From Alloyangia pacifica (lineage in GTDB: Bacteria > Pseudomonadota > Alphaproteobacteria > Rhodobacterales > Rhodobacteraceae), in NCBI RefSeq assembly GCF_020524285.1, contig NZ_JAIVKX010000013.1, positions 62,001 through 126,000 of the forward strand: a stretch of DNA of 64,000 bases. The letters are read 5' to 3'. Under the pieces are notes generated by a model. That model was not told the DNA's origin, made no database searches, and saw nothing but the letters and a program-made list of their open reading frames with translations. A program made the translations under genes and the position numbers. This document shows positions 37,626 to 46,873 of the stretch, one piece after another (the first letter of the stretch is position 1; each line of letters begins with the position of its first letter).

Positions 37626-38917
37626 CACGCGTCTCCCGTGCGTTTGCGGTAGAGGATGTCGATGAGCACGGCGAGCACCAGCACGACGCCCACGACGATG
37701 TTCTGGAAAGGTGCGTCGACGCCGACCATGGCCATGCCCGATTGCAGCGACTGCATGATCAGCGCGCCGAGGATGGCGCCGTAGATCGTGCCGATGCCGC
37801 CCGCCAGCGCGGTGCCGCCGATCACCGCCGCGGCGATGACGCGCAGCTCGTCGAGCGTGCCGATGTCGTTGGAGTGGAACGACAGGCGGGCCGAGGCGAC
37901 CATGCCGGCGAGCGCGCAGAGCACGCCCATCACCGCGAAGACCTTGACCGTCAGTAGACGGGTGTTGATGCCGGAAAGCTCCGCGGCCTCGGGGTTGCCG
38001 CCGGTGGCGAAGATGTAGCGCCCCAGCCGGGTGCGGCGGGCGACCACGGTCATCACCACGGCCACGGCGATCAGCAGCAGCACCGAGTAGGGGATGCCGT
38101 AGCCGGCGGTGAAGCCCTCTGGCATGGTCTCGCCGCGCGCCTCGAAGGCGCGGCGCAGCACGCGGCTCGGCACCTCGTAGGCATTCAGGATCGCTACGAA
38201 GCCGAGGATCGCCACGGCCGAGAGCGCCATGAGCACGCCTTCGGCCCAGAGCGGCTTGACCGGGAACTCGTGGCTGATCCTCGCCTTGCGGGCATTGGCG
38301 ATGGCGGCCCATGCGACAAGCGTGGCGAGGACACCGAAGATCCAGCTGCCGGTGACGCCGAGCGTGCCGCCGATGCCGCCGAGGGTCTGGAACGTGTCGT
38401 CGAGCGGGCCGATGGTCTGGCCGCTGGTCAGGTACCAGGCGACGTTGCGCCAGACCAGCAGCCCGCCGAGCGAGACGATGAAGGCGGGCACGGTGAGATA
38501 GCCGACGATCCAGCCCTGGAAGGCGCCGATGAGCGCGCCGGTGAGCAGCCCGACAATGATGGCGAGCGGCGCGATGACCGGGTTGCCATAGTCGAGCCCG
38601 AGCCCGGGCAGAAGCTGCGTCTGGGTGATCGCCATCATCGCCGAGCAGGTGGCGAGCAATGCGCCGACGCTGAGGTCGATGTTGCGGGTGACGATAACGA
38701 AGACCATGCCGGTGGCCATGATCGCCACGCTGACCGTCTGGATCGTCAGGTTGAAAATATTGCGCGGGGTGAGGAAGCGGCCGTCCGTCAGGACATTGAA
38801 CACGATGCAGACCAGGATGAACGCGCCGACCATGCCCAGTAGGCGGGTGTCGAATTCGAGGGTCTGGAAGATGTTCCTGCGGCCGGCCGACGCGCCGGAG
38901 GTCTTCGCCTCTGCCAT
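37625..38917 (-). CDS. xylH: D-xylose ABC transporter permease (430 aa)
   Basis: A sugar permease of the XylH/RbsC type with about ten helices. It has [23 protein letters not shown] and [36 protein letters not shown], the long conserved EAA-like region. It is about 40 residues longer than E. coli XylH, mainly through a loop around residues 220-270. The stop overlaps xylG. A GC-rich hairpin separates it from xylF. Confidence 0.9.
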   Translation of the reverse strand: MAEAKTSGASAGRRNIFQTLEFDTRLLGMVGAFILVCIVFNVLTDGRFLTPRNIFNLTIQTVSVAIMATGMVFVIVTRNIDLSVGALLATCSAMMAITQTQLLPGLGLDYGNPVIAPLAIIVGLLTGALIGAFQGWIVGYLTVPAFIVSLGGLLVWRNVAWYLTSGQTIGPLDDTFQTLGGIGGTLGVTGSWIFGVLATLVAWAAIANARKARISHEFPVKPLWAEGVLMALSAVAILGFVAILNAYEVPSRVLRRAFEARGETMPEGFTAGYGIPYSVLLLIAVAVVMTVVARRTRLGRYIFATGGNPEAAELSGINTRLLTVKVFAVMGVLCALAGMVASARLSFHSNDIGTLDELRVIAAAVIGGTALAGGIGTIYGAILGALIMQSLQSGMAMVGVDAPFQNIVVGVVLVLAVLIDILYRKRTGDA

Positions 38918-38954
38918 TGGGGCCTCGGGGGATCTGAGAATTGCGTTACGGGGA

Positions 38955-38991
38955 GCGCCCCCGCCGCGCCCGGGATCGGGGGCGGGGGCGC
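38955..38991 (-). terminator. strong hairpin between xylF and xylH
   Basis: GCGCCCCCGCC (38955-38965) and GGCGGGGGCGC (38981-38991) form an 11-bp all-GC-rich stem with a 15-base loop, inside the operon. With no T run, it is more likely an mRNA stabiliser or attenuator than a full stop; such hairpins often raise binding-protein levels. Confidence 0.6.
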
Positions 38992-39013
38992 CTCTGTCAG
39001 TCGCGTGCCGCGA

Positions 39014-40033
39014 TCAGTTGCAGGGCGCGGGGCCGTCGGTGACGCCCTGGCAGAGCGCGTCCTGGCCGATCCAGCCTGCGTCCACCACGCTCTCGAGGTT
39101 GTCCTTGGTGATCGGCACCGGCTCGAGGAACTTGGCCCAGAGCGTCGTGCCCGCCGGGGAGGTCCATTCCGCCGCACCCTCGATGTCGCTGGCCATCGTG
39201 TCGCCGGCAAGTTCGACGGCGATCTCGCCCGCTGCCTTGCCGAGCTCGCGCGCATCCTTCCAGACCGAGACGGTCTGGGTGCCGCGGGCGACGCGGTTCA
39301 GCGCGGCGTGGTCGCCGTCCTGTCCCGAGACAGGGATGCCGTCGAGCCCCTGCGCGGTCAGCGCGGCCACGGCGCCGCCGGCGGTGCCGTCGTTCGAGGC
39401 GACCACCGCGTCGACGTTGTTGTCGTTGGCGGTAAGGATCTGTTCCATGTTGCGCTGCGCGTTGGCGGGCAGCCAGCCGTCGGTATAGGCTTCGCCGACG
39501 ATGGTGATCGCGCCGCTGTCGATGGCCTCCTGCAGCACCTCCTGCTGGCCGCCGCGCAGGAAGTCGGCGTTGGGATCGGTGGGCGAGCCCTTGATCATCA
39601 CGTAGTTGCCCTCCGGCGCCGCATCGAGCACCGCGCGGGCCTGCATCCGGCCGACCTCGACGTTGTCGAAGGTCAGGTAGAAGGCGCGGCTGTCCTCGAT
39701 CAGGCGGTCATAGGCGATCACCGGCACGCCCTCGTTGGCGGCGGCCTCGACGGCGGGGATGATGGCCTGGGTGTCCTGCGCCAGGATGATCAGCGCGTCG
39801 ACGCCCTGCGCCATCAGCGACTCGACGTCCGACAGCTGCTTCGAGGACGAGGACTGCGCGTCGGCCGAGATATAGGTCGCGCCCGCGGCCTCCAGCGCCG
39901 ACTTGATCGCGGCCTCGTCGGTCTTCCAGCGCTCTTCCTGGAAGTTCGACCAGGACACGCCGACGGTCTGGGCCGATGCCGTGACGGCAAGCCCGAGTGT
40001 GATGGCCGCAGAGGCCAGCAAGGTCTTGTACAT
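39014..40033 (-). CDS. xylF: D-xylose ABC transporter substrate-binding protein (339 aa)
   Basis: A Sec signal (about 1-21) is followed by a periplasmic-binding type I (ribose/xylose) fold. Segments such as [50 protein letters not shown] and [11 protein letters not shown] agree with XylF. It is the first gene of the xyl block, and its promoter region carries the palindrome at 40117. High expression of this gene is expected, consistent with the hairpin after it. Confidence 0.93.
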   Translation of the reverse strand: MYKTLLASAAITLGLAVTASAQTVGVSWSNFQEERWKTDEAAIKSALEAAGATYISADAQSSSSKQLSDVESLMAQGVDALIILAQDTQAIIPAVEAAANEGVPVIAYDRLIEDSRAFYLTFDNVEVGRMQARAVLDAAPEGNYVMIKGSPTDPNADFLRGGQQEVLQEAIDSGAITIVGEAYTDGWLPANAQRNMEQILTANDNNVDAVVASNDGTAGGAVAALTAQGLDGIPVSGQDGDHAALNRVARGTQTVSVWKDARELGKAAGEIAVELAGDTMASDIEGAAEWTSPAGTTLWAKFLEPVPITKDNLESVVDAGWIGQDALCQGVTDGPAPCN

Positions 40034-40116
40034 GTTTTCCTCCCTAGGTGCCCCGGTGGGGCGTGCGCCGTTCTCCCTCGGCGCGTGGTCAGCCTGTGCT
40101 CCTTAAATTCAGTTGT

Positions 40117-40129
40117 CAAATTAAATTTG
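40117..40129. promoter_or_regulatory. 13-bp palindrome between xylF and ROK gene
   Basis: CAAATTAAATTTG is a perfect odd palindrome in the AT-rich stretch upstream of xylF. A TTAAATT block also occurs at 40103. Position and AT-rich arms fit an operator of the neighbouring ROK repressor. Confidence 0.6.
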
Positions 40130-40235
40130 CCCCCGCATATTGCCGGACAGGGCAAACATCGGCCATGAGCCGCTGAGGAGTGCCGGTTTCGCGCTCTTTC
40201 CGCGGTCCATAAGGTGTATTTTGTTCGCGAAATAA

Positions 40236-41516
40236 ATGAATTCTGGGCGCATCAGAGGCATGAACGACGAGGCGGAGATCAACGGCTGCGGCCCCCTGCT
40301 GCAGGCCCCGGAGACGGTGCAGCGCCCCTTGCGCCAGCAGGTCTTCGAGCACGTCCGGGCGCTTGGCCGCGTGCCGCGGGTGCAGGTGGCCAAGGACCTG
40401 CGGGTCAGCCCCGCCTCGGTCACCACGATCACCTCGGAGCTGATCGAGACGGGGTTTCTCGAGGAGGTGCAGGCCGCCCGGATTGGCGACAGCGGCCGGG
40501 GGCGCCCGGCGGTGGCGCTGCAGGTCCGCCCCGGCGTGCATCACGTCATGGGCGTGAAGCTGTCGGACATCGACCACACCGCGGTGCTGGCCGACCTGTC
40601 GGGGCGGGTGGTCGCCTCGGCCTCGATGCCGCGCGCGCCGGGCCAATTGTCGGTTCAGGCGGTCGGCGAGGTCACCGAGACGCTGATGCGCGACCTGTGC
40701 GACGCCGCCGGGGTCGCGCCGGAGGACTTGCACGCGATCGGGCTCGGAGTGCCAGGCTTCGTCGAGGCCGAGACCGGCCTCGTGCGCTGGTCGCCGATCC
40801 TCGCGCAGCGCGACATCGACCTCAGCGCGGCGCTGGCACAGCGGCTCGGCCTGCCGGTGCATATCGACAATGACGCCAATCTCGTGACCCTCGCCGAACT
40901 CTGGTTCGGGGCCGGGCGCAGCCTGTCGAACTTCGCCGTGGTGACCATCGAGCACGGCGTCGGCATGGGTTTCGTGATGAACCACCGGCTCTACCGGGGG
41001 GCGCATGGCATGGGCATGGAGCTGGGCCACATGAAGGTGCATCTCGACGGCGCGCTCTGCCGCTGCGGCCAGCGCGGCTGCCTCGAGGCCTATGTCGCCG
41101 ACTACGCGCTGGTGCGCGAGGCGCGCACGGCGCTGAACCTGCCCGACCTCGAGACCCGCTCGGTGCGCGCGCTGCTGGAGAGCCTGTTCAGCCAGGCCAA
41201 GGCCGGCAATCCGGCGGCGCATTCGATCTTCCGCCGCGCCGGGCGCTACCTGTCGCTGGCTCTGGCCAATGTCACCAACCTCTTCGATCCGCAGCTGATC
41301 ATCCTGTCGGGGGAACGGATGCGCTACGACTACCTCTATGCCGGGGACACGCTGGCGGAGATGAAGACGATGATGATCGAGACCGGCCGCGCCGCGCCAA
41401 AGGTCGAGATCCACGCCTGGGGCGACATGATCTGGGCGCGGGGCGCGGCGGCGCTGGCGCTGGAGACGCTGACCGGGCAGATGCTCGGCGCGGGCCGCGA
41501 GATGGCGGCGCAATGA
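40236..41516 (+). CDS. ROK-family transcriptional repressor, XylR-like (about 426 aa)
   Basis: An N-terminal winged helix-turn-helix (about residues 31-75) precedes a ROK sugar-kinase-like domain with the zinc motif CRCGQRGC. GLGVPGFVE and IDNDANLVTLAE match ROK regulators; kinase residues appear degraded for catalysis. An in-frame ATG at 40260 is an alternative start. It is divergent from the xylFHGA operon, so a xylose-responsive repressor is the clear inference. Its stop overlaps the next gene's start by four bases. Confidence 0.9.
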   Translation: MNSGRIRGMNDEAEINGCGPLLQAPETVQRPLRQQVFEHVRALGRVPRVQVAKDLRVSPASVTTITSELIETGFLEEVQAARIGDSGRGRPAVALQVRPGVHHVMGVKLSDIDHTAVLADLSGRVVASASMPRAPGQLSVQAVGEVTETLMRDLCDAAGVAPEDLHAIGLGVPGFVEAETGLVRWSPILAQRDIDLSAALAQRLGLPVHIDNDANLVTLAELWFGAGRSLSNFAVVTIEHGVGMGFVMNHRLYRGAHGMGMELGHMKVHLDGALCRCGQRGCLEAYVADYALVREARTALNLPDLETRSVRALLESLFSQAKAGNPAAHSIFRRAGRYLSLALANVTNLFDPQLIILSGERMRYDYLYAGDTLAEMKTMMIETGRAAPKVEIHAWGDMIWARGAAALALETLTGQMLGAGREMAAQ

Positions 41517-43009
41517 TCCGGGCGGTGGGTCTTCTGGCGCTTGTTCCAACGCTTGCGGCGGCGGGGCCGGTCTTCGTCGATGACAGCGCGGGACTCCCGG
41601 TGGAGCACGTCTACTCCGGCGGCTGGGAGCACTTCGTCGGCGGCGGTCTTGCCGCCTTCGATTGCAGCGGCGACGATCTGCCCGAGCTCTTCGCCGCCGG
41701 CGGCACCGCGCCCGCATCGCTTTTCGTCAACCGATCCGCGCCGGGCGGGGCGCTGCGCTTCGAGGCGGCGGAGCTGCCCGAGATGACCGGAGTCACCGGC
41801 GCCTACCCGCTCGACCTGGACAGCGACGGGCAGCTCGATCTCTTCGTGCTGCGCGTCGGGCCGAACCGCGTGCTGCGCGGGCTCGGCGGCTGTCGCTTCG
41901 AGGACGCCACCGAGGCCTGGGGCCTGCCGCAGCGCGACGCCTGGACCACCGCCTTCGCCGCGACATGGGAGCCGGGGCAGGGCTGGCCCACGGTCTTCGT
42001 CGGCAACTACGTGGACCGCTCCGACCCCGAGGGACCCTTCGAGGCCTGTGACGGCAGCGAGGTGATCCGGCCCGGCGAGACCGGCTTCGGCACGGTCGAG
42101 ACGATCGCGCCCGGCTGGTGCACCCTCTCGGCGCTGATCTCCGACTGGCAGCGCAGCGGCATGCCCGAGCTGCGGCTGTCGAACGACCGGCACTACTACG
42201 TGAAGGGCGGCTACGAGCAGATGTTCCGGCTCTCGCCGCTCGAGGAGCGCACCGATTGGGCCAAGGTCTCGCTCTGGGGCATGGGCATCGCCTCGCGCGA
42301 TCTCACCGGCGACGGGCTGCCCGAGGTGATGATGACCTCGATGGGCGACCAGCTCCTGCAGTTCAACCGCGGGACGGGGTTCGAGGATGCGCCCTACGCA
42401 CAGGGCGCCACGGCGCACCGGCCCTACACGGGGGACGACGGGCGGCCCTCGACCGGCTGGCACGCCGAGTTCGGCGACGTCGACAACGACGGGCGGGCCG
42501 ATCTCTTCATCTCCAAGGGCAACGTCGACCAGATGCCCGGCATGGCGATGGACGATCCCAATTCGCTGCTGATGCAGGGCGGGGGCGGGCGCTTTGTCGA
42601 GGTCGGGGCGGAGGCGGGGATCGCCACGATGCACCGCGCGCGCGGGGCCGCGCTCGCCGATCTGAACGGCGACGGGCGGCTTGATCTGGCGGTGGTCAAC
42701 CGGCGTGCTCCGATGGAGCTCTGGCGCAACGTGACCGAGGCGGCGGGGGGCTGGGTCGGGGTTGCCCCGGCGCAGTCTGGGGTGAACCGCGAGGGCGTGG
42801 GCGCCTGGGTCGAACTGCGCTCCGCCTCCGGGGTTCAGACGCAGGAGGTCACCGTCGGCGGCGGCCACGCGGGGGGCAGCGCCTTGCCGCTGCACTTCGG
42901 TCTCGGCGTGGAGACGGGGGCCGAGGTGCGGGTGATCTGGCCAGACGGCACCGAGGGCGACTGGCAGCCCGTGCGCCCCGGCGAGGTGATGCGGATCGAG
43001 CGCCCCTAG
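41513..43009 (+). CDS. exported FG-GAP/VCBS (CRTAC1-like) protein with ASPIC/UnbV-type C-terminus (498 aa)
   Basis: A short signal peptide (MIRAVGLLALVPTLAAAG) leads to a beta-propeller of repeated calcium-type DxDxDG loops: DLDSDGQLDLF, DLTGDGLPEVM, DVDNDGRADLF, DLNGDGRLDLA. The last ~80 residues (NREGVGAWVELRSASGVQTQEV, then PLHFGLGVETGAEVRVIWPDG) match the ASPIC/UnbV end domain. Cysteine pairs are present at about 52, 124, 182 and 203. It begins inside the ROK stop codon (ATGA) but its role need not be xylose-related. It converges on a di-heme peroxidase gene only 11 bases away. Confidence 0.87.
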   Translation: MIRAVGLLALVPTLAAAGPVFVDDSAGLPVEHVYSGGWEHFVGGGLAAFDCSGDDLPELFAAGGTAPASLFVNRSAPGGALRFEAAELPEMTGVTGAYPLDLDSDGQLDLFVLRVGPNRVLRGLGGCRFEDATEAWGLPQRDAWTTAFAATWEPGQGWPTVFVGNYVDRSDPEGPFEACDGSEVIRPGETGFGTVETIAPGWCTLSALISDWQRSGMPELRLSNDRHYYVKGGYEQMFRLSPLEERTDWAKVSLWGMGIASRDLTGDGLPEVMMTSMGDQLLQFNRGTGFEDAPYAQGATAHRPYTGDDGRPSTGWHAEFGDVDNDGRADLFISKGNVDQMPGMAMDDPNSLLMQGGGGRFVEVGAEAGIATMHRARGAALADLNGDGRLDLAVVNRRAPMELWRNVTEAAGGWVGVAPAQSGVNREGVGAWVELRSASGVQTQEVTVGGGHAGGSALPLHFGLGVETGAEVRVIWPDGTEGDWQPVRPGEVMRIERP

Positions 43010-43020
43010 GCCCCGCGCCC

Positions 43021-44349
43021 TCAGCGGTCCACCGGCAGCCCCGAGGGCACGCTGTCCGGCACGCCGAGCCGCCCCGACAGCGCCGCCGGATCGGTCAGCG
43101 TGTCGAGAAACGCCATGAGCGCCGCGATCTCCGCGGCCGTCAGCGCCGCACCCGGACCCGCCGCCGTGACCAGCGCCTGGACCTCCGCAGGGTCATCCAT
43201 CACCGCCCAGTCGGGCTTGGTCTCCGGCAGCTCGGGCAGGACGACGGAGCGCGCGTAGTGGCTCAGCCCCTCGGCCCGTGCCGCGTGGTCGGCAAGGAAG
43301 GCCGCCAGATCGTCATGCCCGCCCGCGTGGCCCCAGGGGCCGGTCTTCGCCACGTTGCGCAGCGACGGTGTGCGAAAGGCGAAACGGTCCTCCGCGCGCC
43401 CGGTCACCCGCATCCGCCCGTCGTCGCGCGCGTGATGCTCGAAGCGCTCGGCCTTGCCCGGCCCGAGCTGCGGTGCAGCCATCGCGTGGAATCCGTGATC
43501 AGTGAGAAAAGGCCCCGCGTGGCACGCCGCGCAGCCCGCATCCCCGTAGAACAGCGCCGCCCCCTCCGCCGCGGCACCGCTCAGAGGCGTCTCGCCGCGC
43601 AGCGCCGCGTCGAAGGGGCTGTCGTCGGAGCGCCACTCGAAGGCGACGAAGGCGGCGATGGCGTTGGAGATATCGGTGAAATGGATCGGCGTGCCGCCCG
43701 CCACATGCGGATAGACCGCCTCGAACCGCGTGCTGTAGGCGGGGATCGCCGCGATCCGCTGCGAGATGATGTCCCAGGCGCCGCCCTCGCCGGTGATCCG
43801 CCCCGAGCGCACCGCCTTGGAGACGTCGCTTTCGGAATAGTGCCCGGCCATCTCGTCGGGCGAGAGCACGGGGAACATGGTCTGCGCCGAGAGCACCCCG
43901 GAAAAGCCCTGCTCCATGTCCTCGGCCATCGGCGTTCGGATGCCGCCTGGGCGCGACGGGTCGGCCTCGATCCGGCCGTCGTGGAAAAGCGTGGTGAACT
44001 CATGCGCCCCGAGGTTGAACAGCGCCGTGGCATTGCGGGGAATGCGCTGCTCGGGGGTGTTCTCGGCGGTGACATGGCGCTCCGGCCCGAGCCCCAGGCC
44101 GCCCTCGCCGAGCCCGAGGCTCAGCCCGTCCGAAGTGGCAAAGCGCGGATGATGGCAGGTGGCGCAGGCGATGTTGCGGTTGCCCGAGAGGATCGGATCG
44201 TAGAACAGCAACTGGCCGAGCGCGACCTCGGCCGCATCCGTCTCGACGAAATCCACATCGCTCACGGCGCGCGGCAGGCGCGTCTCCGCACCGGCGGTGG
44301 TGCCCACAAGCAGCGTCAGCCCGACAAGGGCCATGCCCGTCCTGCGCAT
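43021..44349 (-). CDS. di-heme cytochrome c peroxidase family protein (442 aa)
   Basis: A signal peptide (MRRTGMALVGLTLLVGTTAG) is followed by two c-type heme sites, CATCH at 62-66 and CAACH near residue 270. This is the layout of CcpA/MauG-type di-heme enzymes. The length of about 440 is longer than the usual 320-380. The GNRNIACATCHHPRF and FRTPSLRNVAKTGPWGH segments are family signatures. Function could be H2O2 reduction or a MauG-like oxidation of a protein partner. The convergent FG-GAP protein is a candidate partner, by position only. Confidence 0.87.
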   Translation of the reverse strand: MRRTGMALVGLTLLVGTTAGAETRLPRAVSDVDFVETDAAEVALGQLLFYDPILSGNRNIACATCHHPRFATSDGLSLGLGEGGLGLGPERHVTAENTPEQRIPRNATALFNLGAHEFTTLFHDGRIEADPSRPGGIRTPMAEDMEQGFSGVLSAQTMFPVLSPDEMAGHYSESDVSKAVRSGRITGEGGAWDIISQRIAAIPAYSTRFEAVYPHVAGGTPIHFTDISNAIAAFVAFEWRSDDSPFDAALRGETPLSGAAAEGAALFYGDAGCAACHAGPFLTDHGFHAMAAPQLGPGKAERFEHHARDDGRMRVTGRAEDRFAFRTPSLRNVAKTGPWGHAGGHDDLAAFLADHAARAEGLSHYARSVVLPELPETKPDWAVMDDPAEVQALVTAAGPGAALTAAEIAALMAFLDTLTDPAALSGRLGVPDSVPSGLPVDR

Positions 44350-44417
44350 CGTCCTCTCCTCCCCCTCGGTGGGGTATTGATGACACGCGTACGGGGCCTG
44401 CGGCAAGCGGTGGAGAT

Positions 44418-44483
44418 GGGGGCGCCGCCCCGCCCCGCGCGGGGCGCGGACTCCCCCGGGGTATTTGCCTCTAGACGAAGGGG
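44418..44483 (+). repeat. dispersed intergenic repeat, copy B
   Basis: The GC-rich block is followed by CCCCCGGGGTATTT, five bases and TAGACGAAGG. It lies between the peroxidase start region and the sugar ATPase stop. Confidence 0.75.
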
Positions 44484-44484
44484 C

Positions 44485-45510
44485 TCAGCGCAGCGCCAGC
44501 CCCTCGGCGTCGAAGGCATGGACGTGGAGGGGCTCGAAGGCGAGGCCGCAGGGCGCGCCGGGGGTCAGATCGGTGCTGCCGATGGCGCGCACCGTGAGCT
44601 TGCCCGCGGCGCCGCAGTCGACGATCACGTAGGTGTCGGCGCCGAGGTACTCGAGCACGTCGACCGTGCCGTCGAGCTGGCCCGCGCCCGGGGCGGTCAG
44701 CGTGATGTGCTCGGGGCGGATGCCGACATGACGCGTTGCGGGGGGCATCGGATCGGCGAGGTGCAGCCCCTCGATGTCCGCGGCCATCACGTTCATCTTC
44801 GGCGAGCCAATGAACTGCGCGACGAAGAGGTTGCCGGGCCGCTCGTAGAGTTCGCGCGGGCTGCCGACCTGGCTGATCCTCCCGGCCTCCAGCACCACGA
44901 TGCGGTCGGCGAGGGTCATCGCCTCGACCTGGTCATGGGTGACGTAGATCATCGTCGCGCCGAGCGCCTGGTGCAGCTTGGCGATCTCGTAGCGCATCTC
45001 GACGCGGAGGGCGGCGTCGAGGTTCGACAACGGCTCGTCGAAGAGGAAGGCGGTGGGGTCGCGCACGATCGAGCGACCGATGGCGACGCGCTGGCGCTGC
45101 CCGCCCGAGAGGTCCTTGGGGCGTCGTTCGAGCAGCGGCTCGAGCTTCAGCACCCGCGCCGCCTCGTCGACCTTGGCCAGGATCTCCTCCTTCGGTGCGC
45201 CCGCGGACTTCAGCGAGAAGCCCATGTTCTCGCGCACCGACATATGCGGGTAGAGCGCGTAGCTCTGGAACACCATCGCAAGGCCGCGTTCGGCCGGCGG
45301 CTCGGCGGTGGCATCGCGCCCGCCGATGACGATCTGCCCGCGCGAGGTCTCCTCGAGTCCGGCGATCATCCGCAGCAGCGTGGACTTGCCGCAGCCCGAG
45401 GGGCCGACGAAGATGACGAACTCGCCCTCCTCGACGGCGAGATCCACGCCCTTGATCACCTGCGCGTCGCCGTACCATTTCTCGACGGATTTCAGCTCGA
45501 TGCCAGCCAT
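44485..45510 (-). CDS. sugar ABC transporter ATP-binding protein, UgpC/MalK type (341 aa)
   Basis: Walker [10 protein letters not shown] (37-45), Q-loop [13 protein letters not shown], signature LSGGQRQRV, Walker [14 protein letters not shown] and the H-loop [11 protein letters not shown] are present, with a C-terminal TOBE/regulatory part (about 240-341). It is the last gene of the binding protein-permease-permease-ATPase block. CUT1-type ATPases serve disaccharides and oligosaccharides. I do not see an adjoining glycosidase that would name the sugar. Confidence 0.92.
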   Translation of the reverse strand: MAGIELKSVEKWYGDAQVIKGVDLAVEEGEFVIFVGPSGCGKSTLLRMIAGLEETSRGQIVIGGRDATAEPPAERGLAMVFQSYALYPHMSVRENMGFSLKSAGAPKEEILAKVDEAARVLKLEPLLERRPKDLSGGQRQRVAIGRSIVRDPTAFLFDEPLSNLDAALRVEMRYEIAKLHQALGATMIYVTHDQVEAMTLADRIVVLEAGRISQVGSPRELYERPGNLFVAQFIGSPKMNVMAADIEGLHLADPMPPATRHVGIRPEHITLTAPGAGQLDGTVDVLEYLGADTYVIVDCGAAGKLTVRAIGSTDLTPGAPCGLAFEPLHVHAFDAEGLALR

Positions 45511-45555
45511 GTCAGTCTTTCCTCATCAGTCTTGCGGAGGGCGCCTCGGCGCCGC

Positions 45556-46773
45556 TCATCCTTTCACCGAACCGGCGGTCAGCCCCTTGGTCATGAAACG
45601 CTCGAGTCCCAGGAACAGCACCATGATCGGCAGCGTGGCGATCACCGATCCGGCCATCAGGTGCTGGCGCGGCACCTCCGAGGAGTTCAGCGAGGCGATG
45701 CCGCGGGTCAGGGTGAACTTGCCGGGGTCGTCGAGCAGCATGAAGGCCAGCAGGAACTCGTTCCAGGCGATCATGAAGACGTAAAGCGAGACCGAGGCCA
45801 GCGCCGGCAGCGACAGCGGCAGGGTGATCTTCCAGATCACCTTGAGCCGGGACAGCCCGTCCATCAGCCCGGCCTCCTCGACCTCCGAGGGCAGGCCGCG
45901 GAAGTAGCCCTGCAGCATGTAGAGCGCCACGGGGATGGTGGTGACCGGGTAAATCAGCACGATGCCAAAGATGGTGTTGCGCAGCCCGGTCATCGAAAAG
46001 GCGATGTAGATCGGCAGCGCCAGCACGATCATTGGCACCATGTAGATCAGCAGGATCGAGCGCGAGAACACCTTCTGCCCGCGGAAGCGCAGCCGCGCCA
46101 CGGCGTAGGCGCCGGGGATGGCGAAGGCGAGGGTGATCAGCACGGTCAGCACAGAGACGTAGAAGGAGGTCCAGAGGTAGCTGCCGAAATTGTAGTCCCG
46201 CATCAGCTCGACGTAGGAGCGGAAGAGCCCGAGCCCCTGGCCCAGGTCGAGCGAGAAATCCAGCGGGTTCTGCACCAGCGCCGCCTGGTTCTTCAGCGAG
46301 GTCATCACCATCACGTAGAAGGGGATGACCACGATGGCGGTGAAGAAGATGTAGCCGAAGCCGGTGAGGAAGCGGATCACCGCGGCCTCGAAGACATGGC
46401 GGGTGAGCGCGCCCGGCACCACCTTGTCGAGGATCCTCCACAGGCCCACCCCGGTGAAGAACACCGTGGCGAGGACGCCGATCCAGCGGGCCAGCGGCGC
46501 GGCCTCCGGGTCGATGGCGATGGGCGAGAGCCCCGCCAGACCGGAGGCGAGCAGCATCACCACGCCGAGGCCAAGCGGCAGCGCGGGCCTGCCGCCGCCG
46601 CCGCGCAGGCAGGCAAGCCCCATCAGCGCCCCCCAGGGCAGCGAGAGCCAGGATGGGCGGAAGCCGGCGCCGGTGGCGAAGCTCATGGCGACCGCCACGG
46701 TGGTGGCGATGACGAAGCACCAGAGCGCGCCCAGCAACGGTGCGGTGGCATATCCGAAACGCAGCGGTCTCAT
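45556..46773 (-). CDS. sugar ABC transporter permease, MalG-like with long N-terminus (405 aa)
   Basis: The C-terminal ~270 residues are a normal CUT1 MalG-type permease with the EAA loop EEAGLMDGLSRLKVIWKITLPLSLP. The first ~130 residues add about four extra hydrophobic helices (MRPLRFGYATAPLLGALWCF, then a run of Leu/Val/Gly helices to about residue 120). MalG is normally about 280-300 residues. The start at 46773 is the first ATG that makes a membrane-like N-terminus; the frame runs on to 46866 through repeat copy C, which I reject. Confidence 0.88.
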   Translation of the reverse strand: MRPLRFGYATAPLLGALWCFVIATTVAVAMSFATGAGFRPSWLSLPWGALMGLACLRGGGGRPALPLGLGVVMLLASGLAGLSPIAIDPEAAPLARWIGVLATVFFTGVGLWRILDKVVPGALTRHVFEAAVIRFLTGFGYIFFTAIVVIPFYVMVMTSLKNQAALVQNPLDFSLDLGQGLGLFRSYVELMRDYNFGSYLWTSFYVSVLTVLITLAFAIPGAYAVARLRFRGQKVFSRSILLIYMVPMIVLALPIYIAFSMTGLRNTIFGIVLIYPVTTIPVALYMLQGYFRGLPSEVEEAGLMDGLSRLKVIWKITLPLSLPALASVSLYVFMIAWNEFLLAFMLLDDPGKFTLTRGIASLNSSEVPRQHLMAGSVIATLPIMVLFLGLERFMTKGLTAGSVKG

Positions 46774-46778
46774 TTCAT

Positions 46779-46830
46779 CCCCCTGCTTCGTCCAGAGAAA
46801 AATATCCCGGGGGTTCGGGGGCTGGCCCCC
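46779..46830 (-). repeat. dispersed intergenic repeat, copy C (inverted orientation)
   Basis: Read on the minus strand, it has GGGGGCCAGCCCCC, then CCCCCGGGATATTT, five bases, TGGACGAAGC. It fills the gap between the two sugar permease genes. Confidence 0.78.
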
Positions 46831-46873
46831 GGTCCGGCGCCGGTCAGATGCGGGTCGGGTCGGCAAGCGCGCA

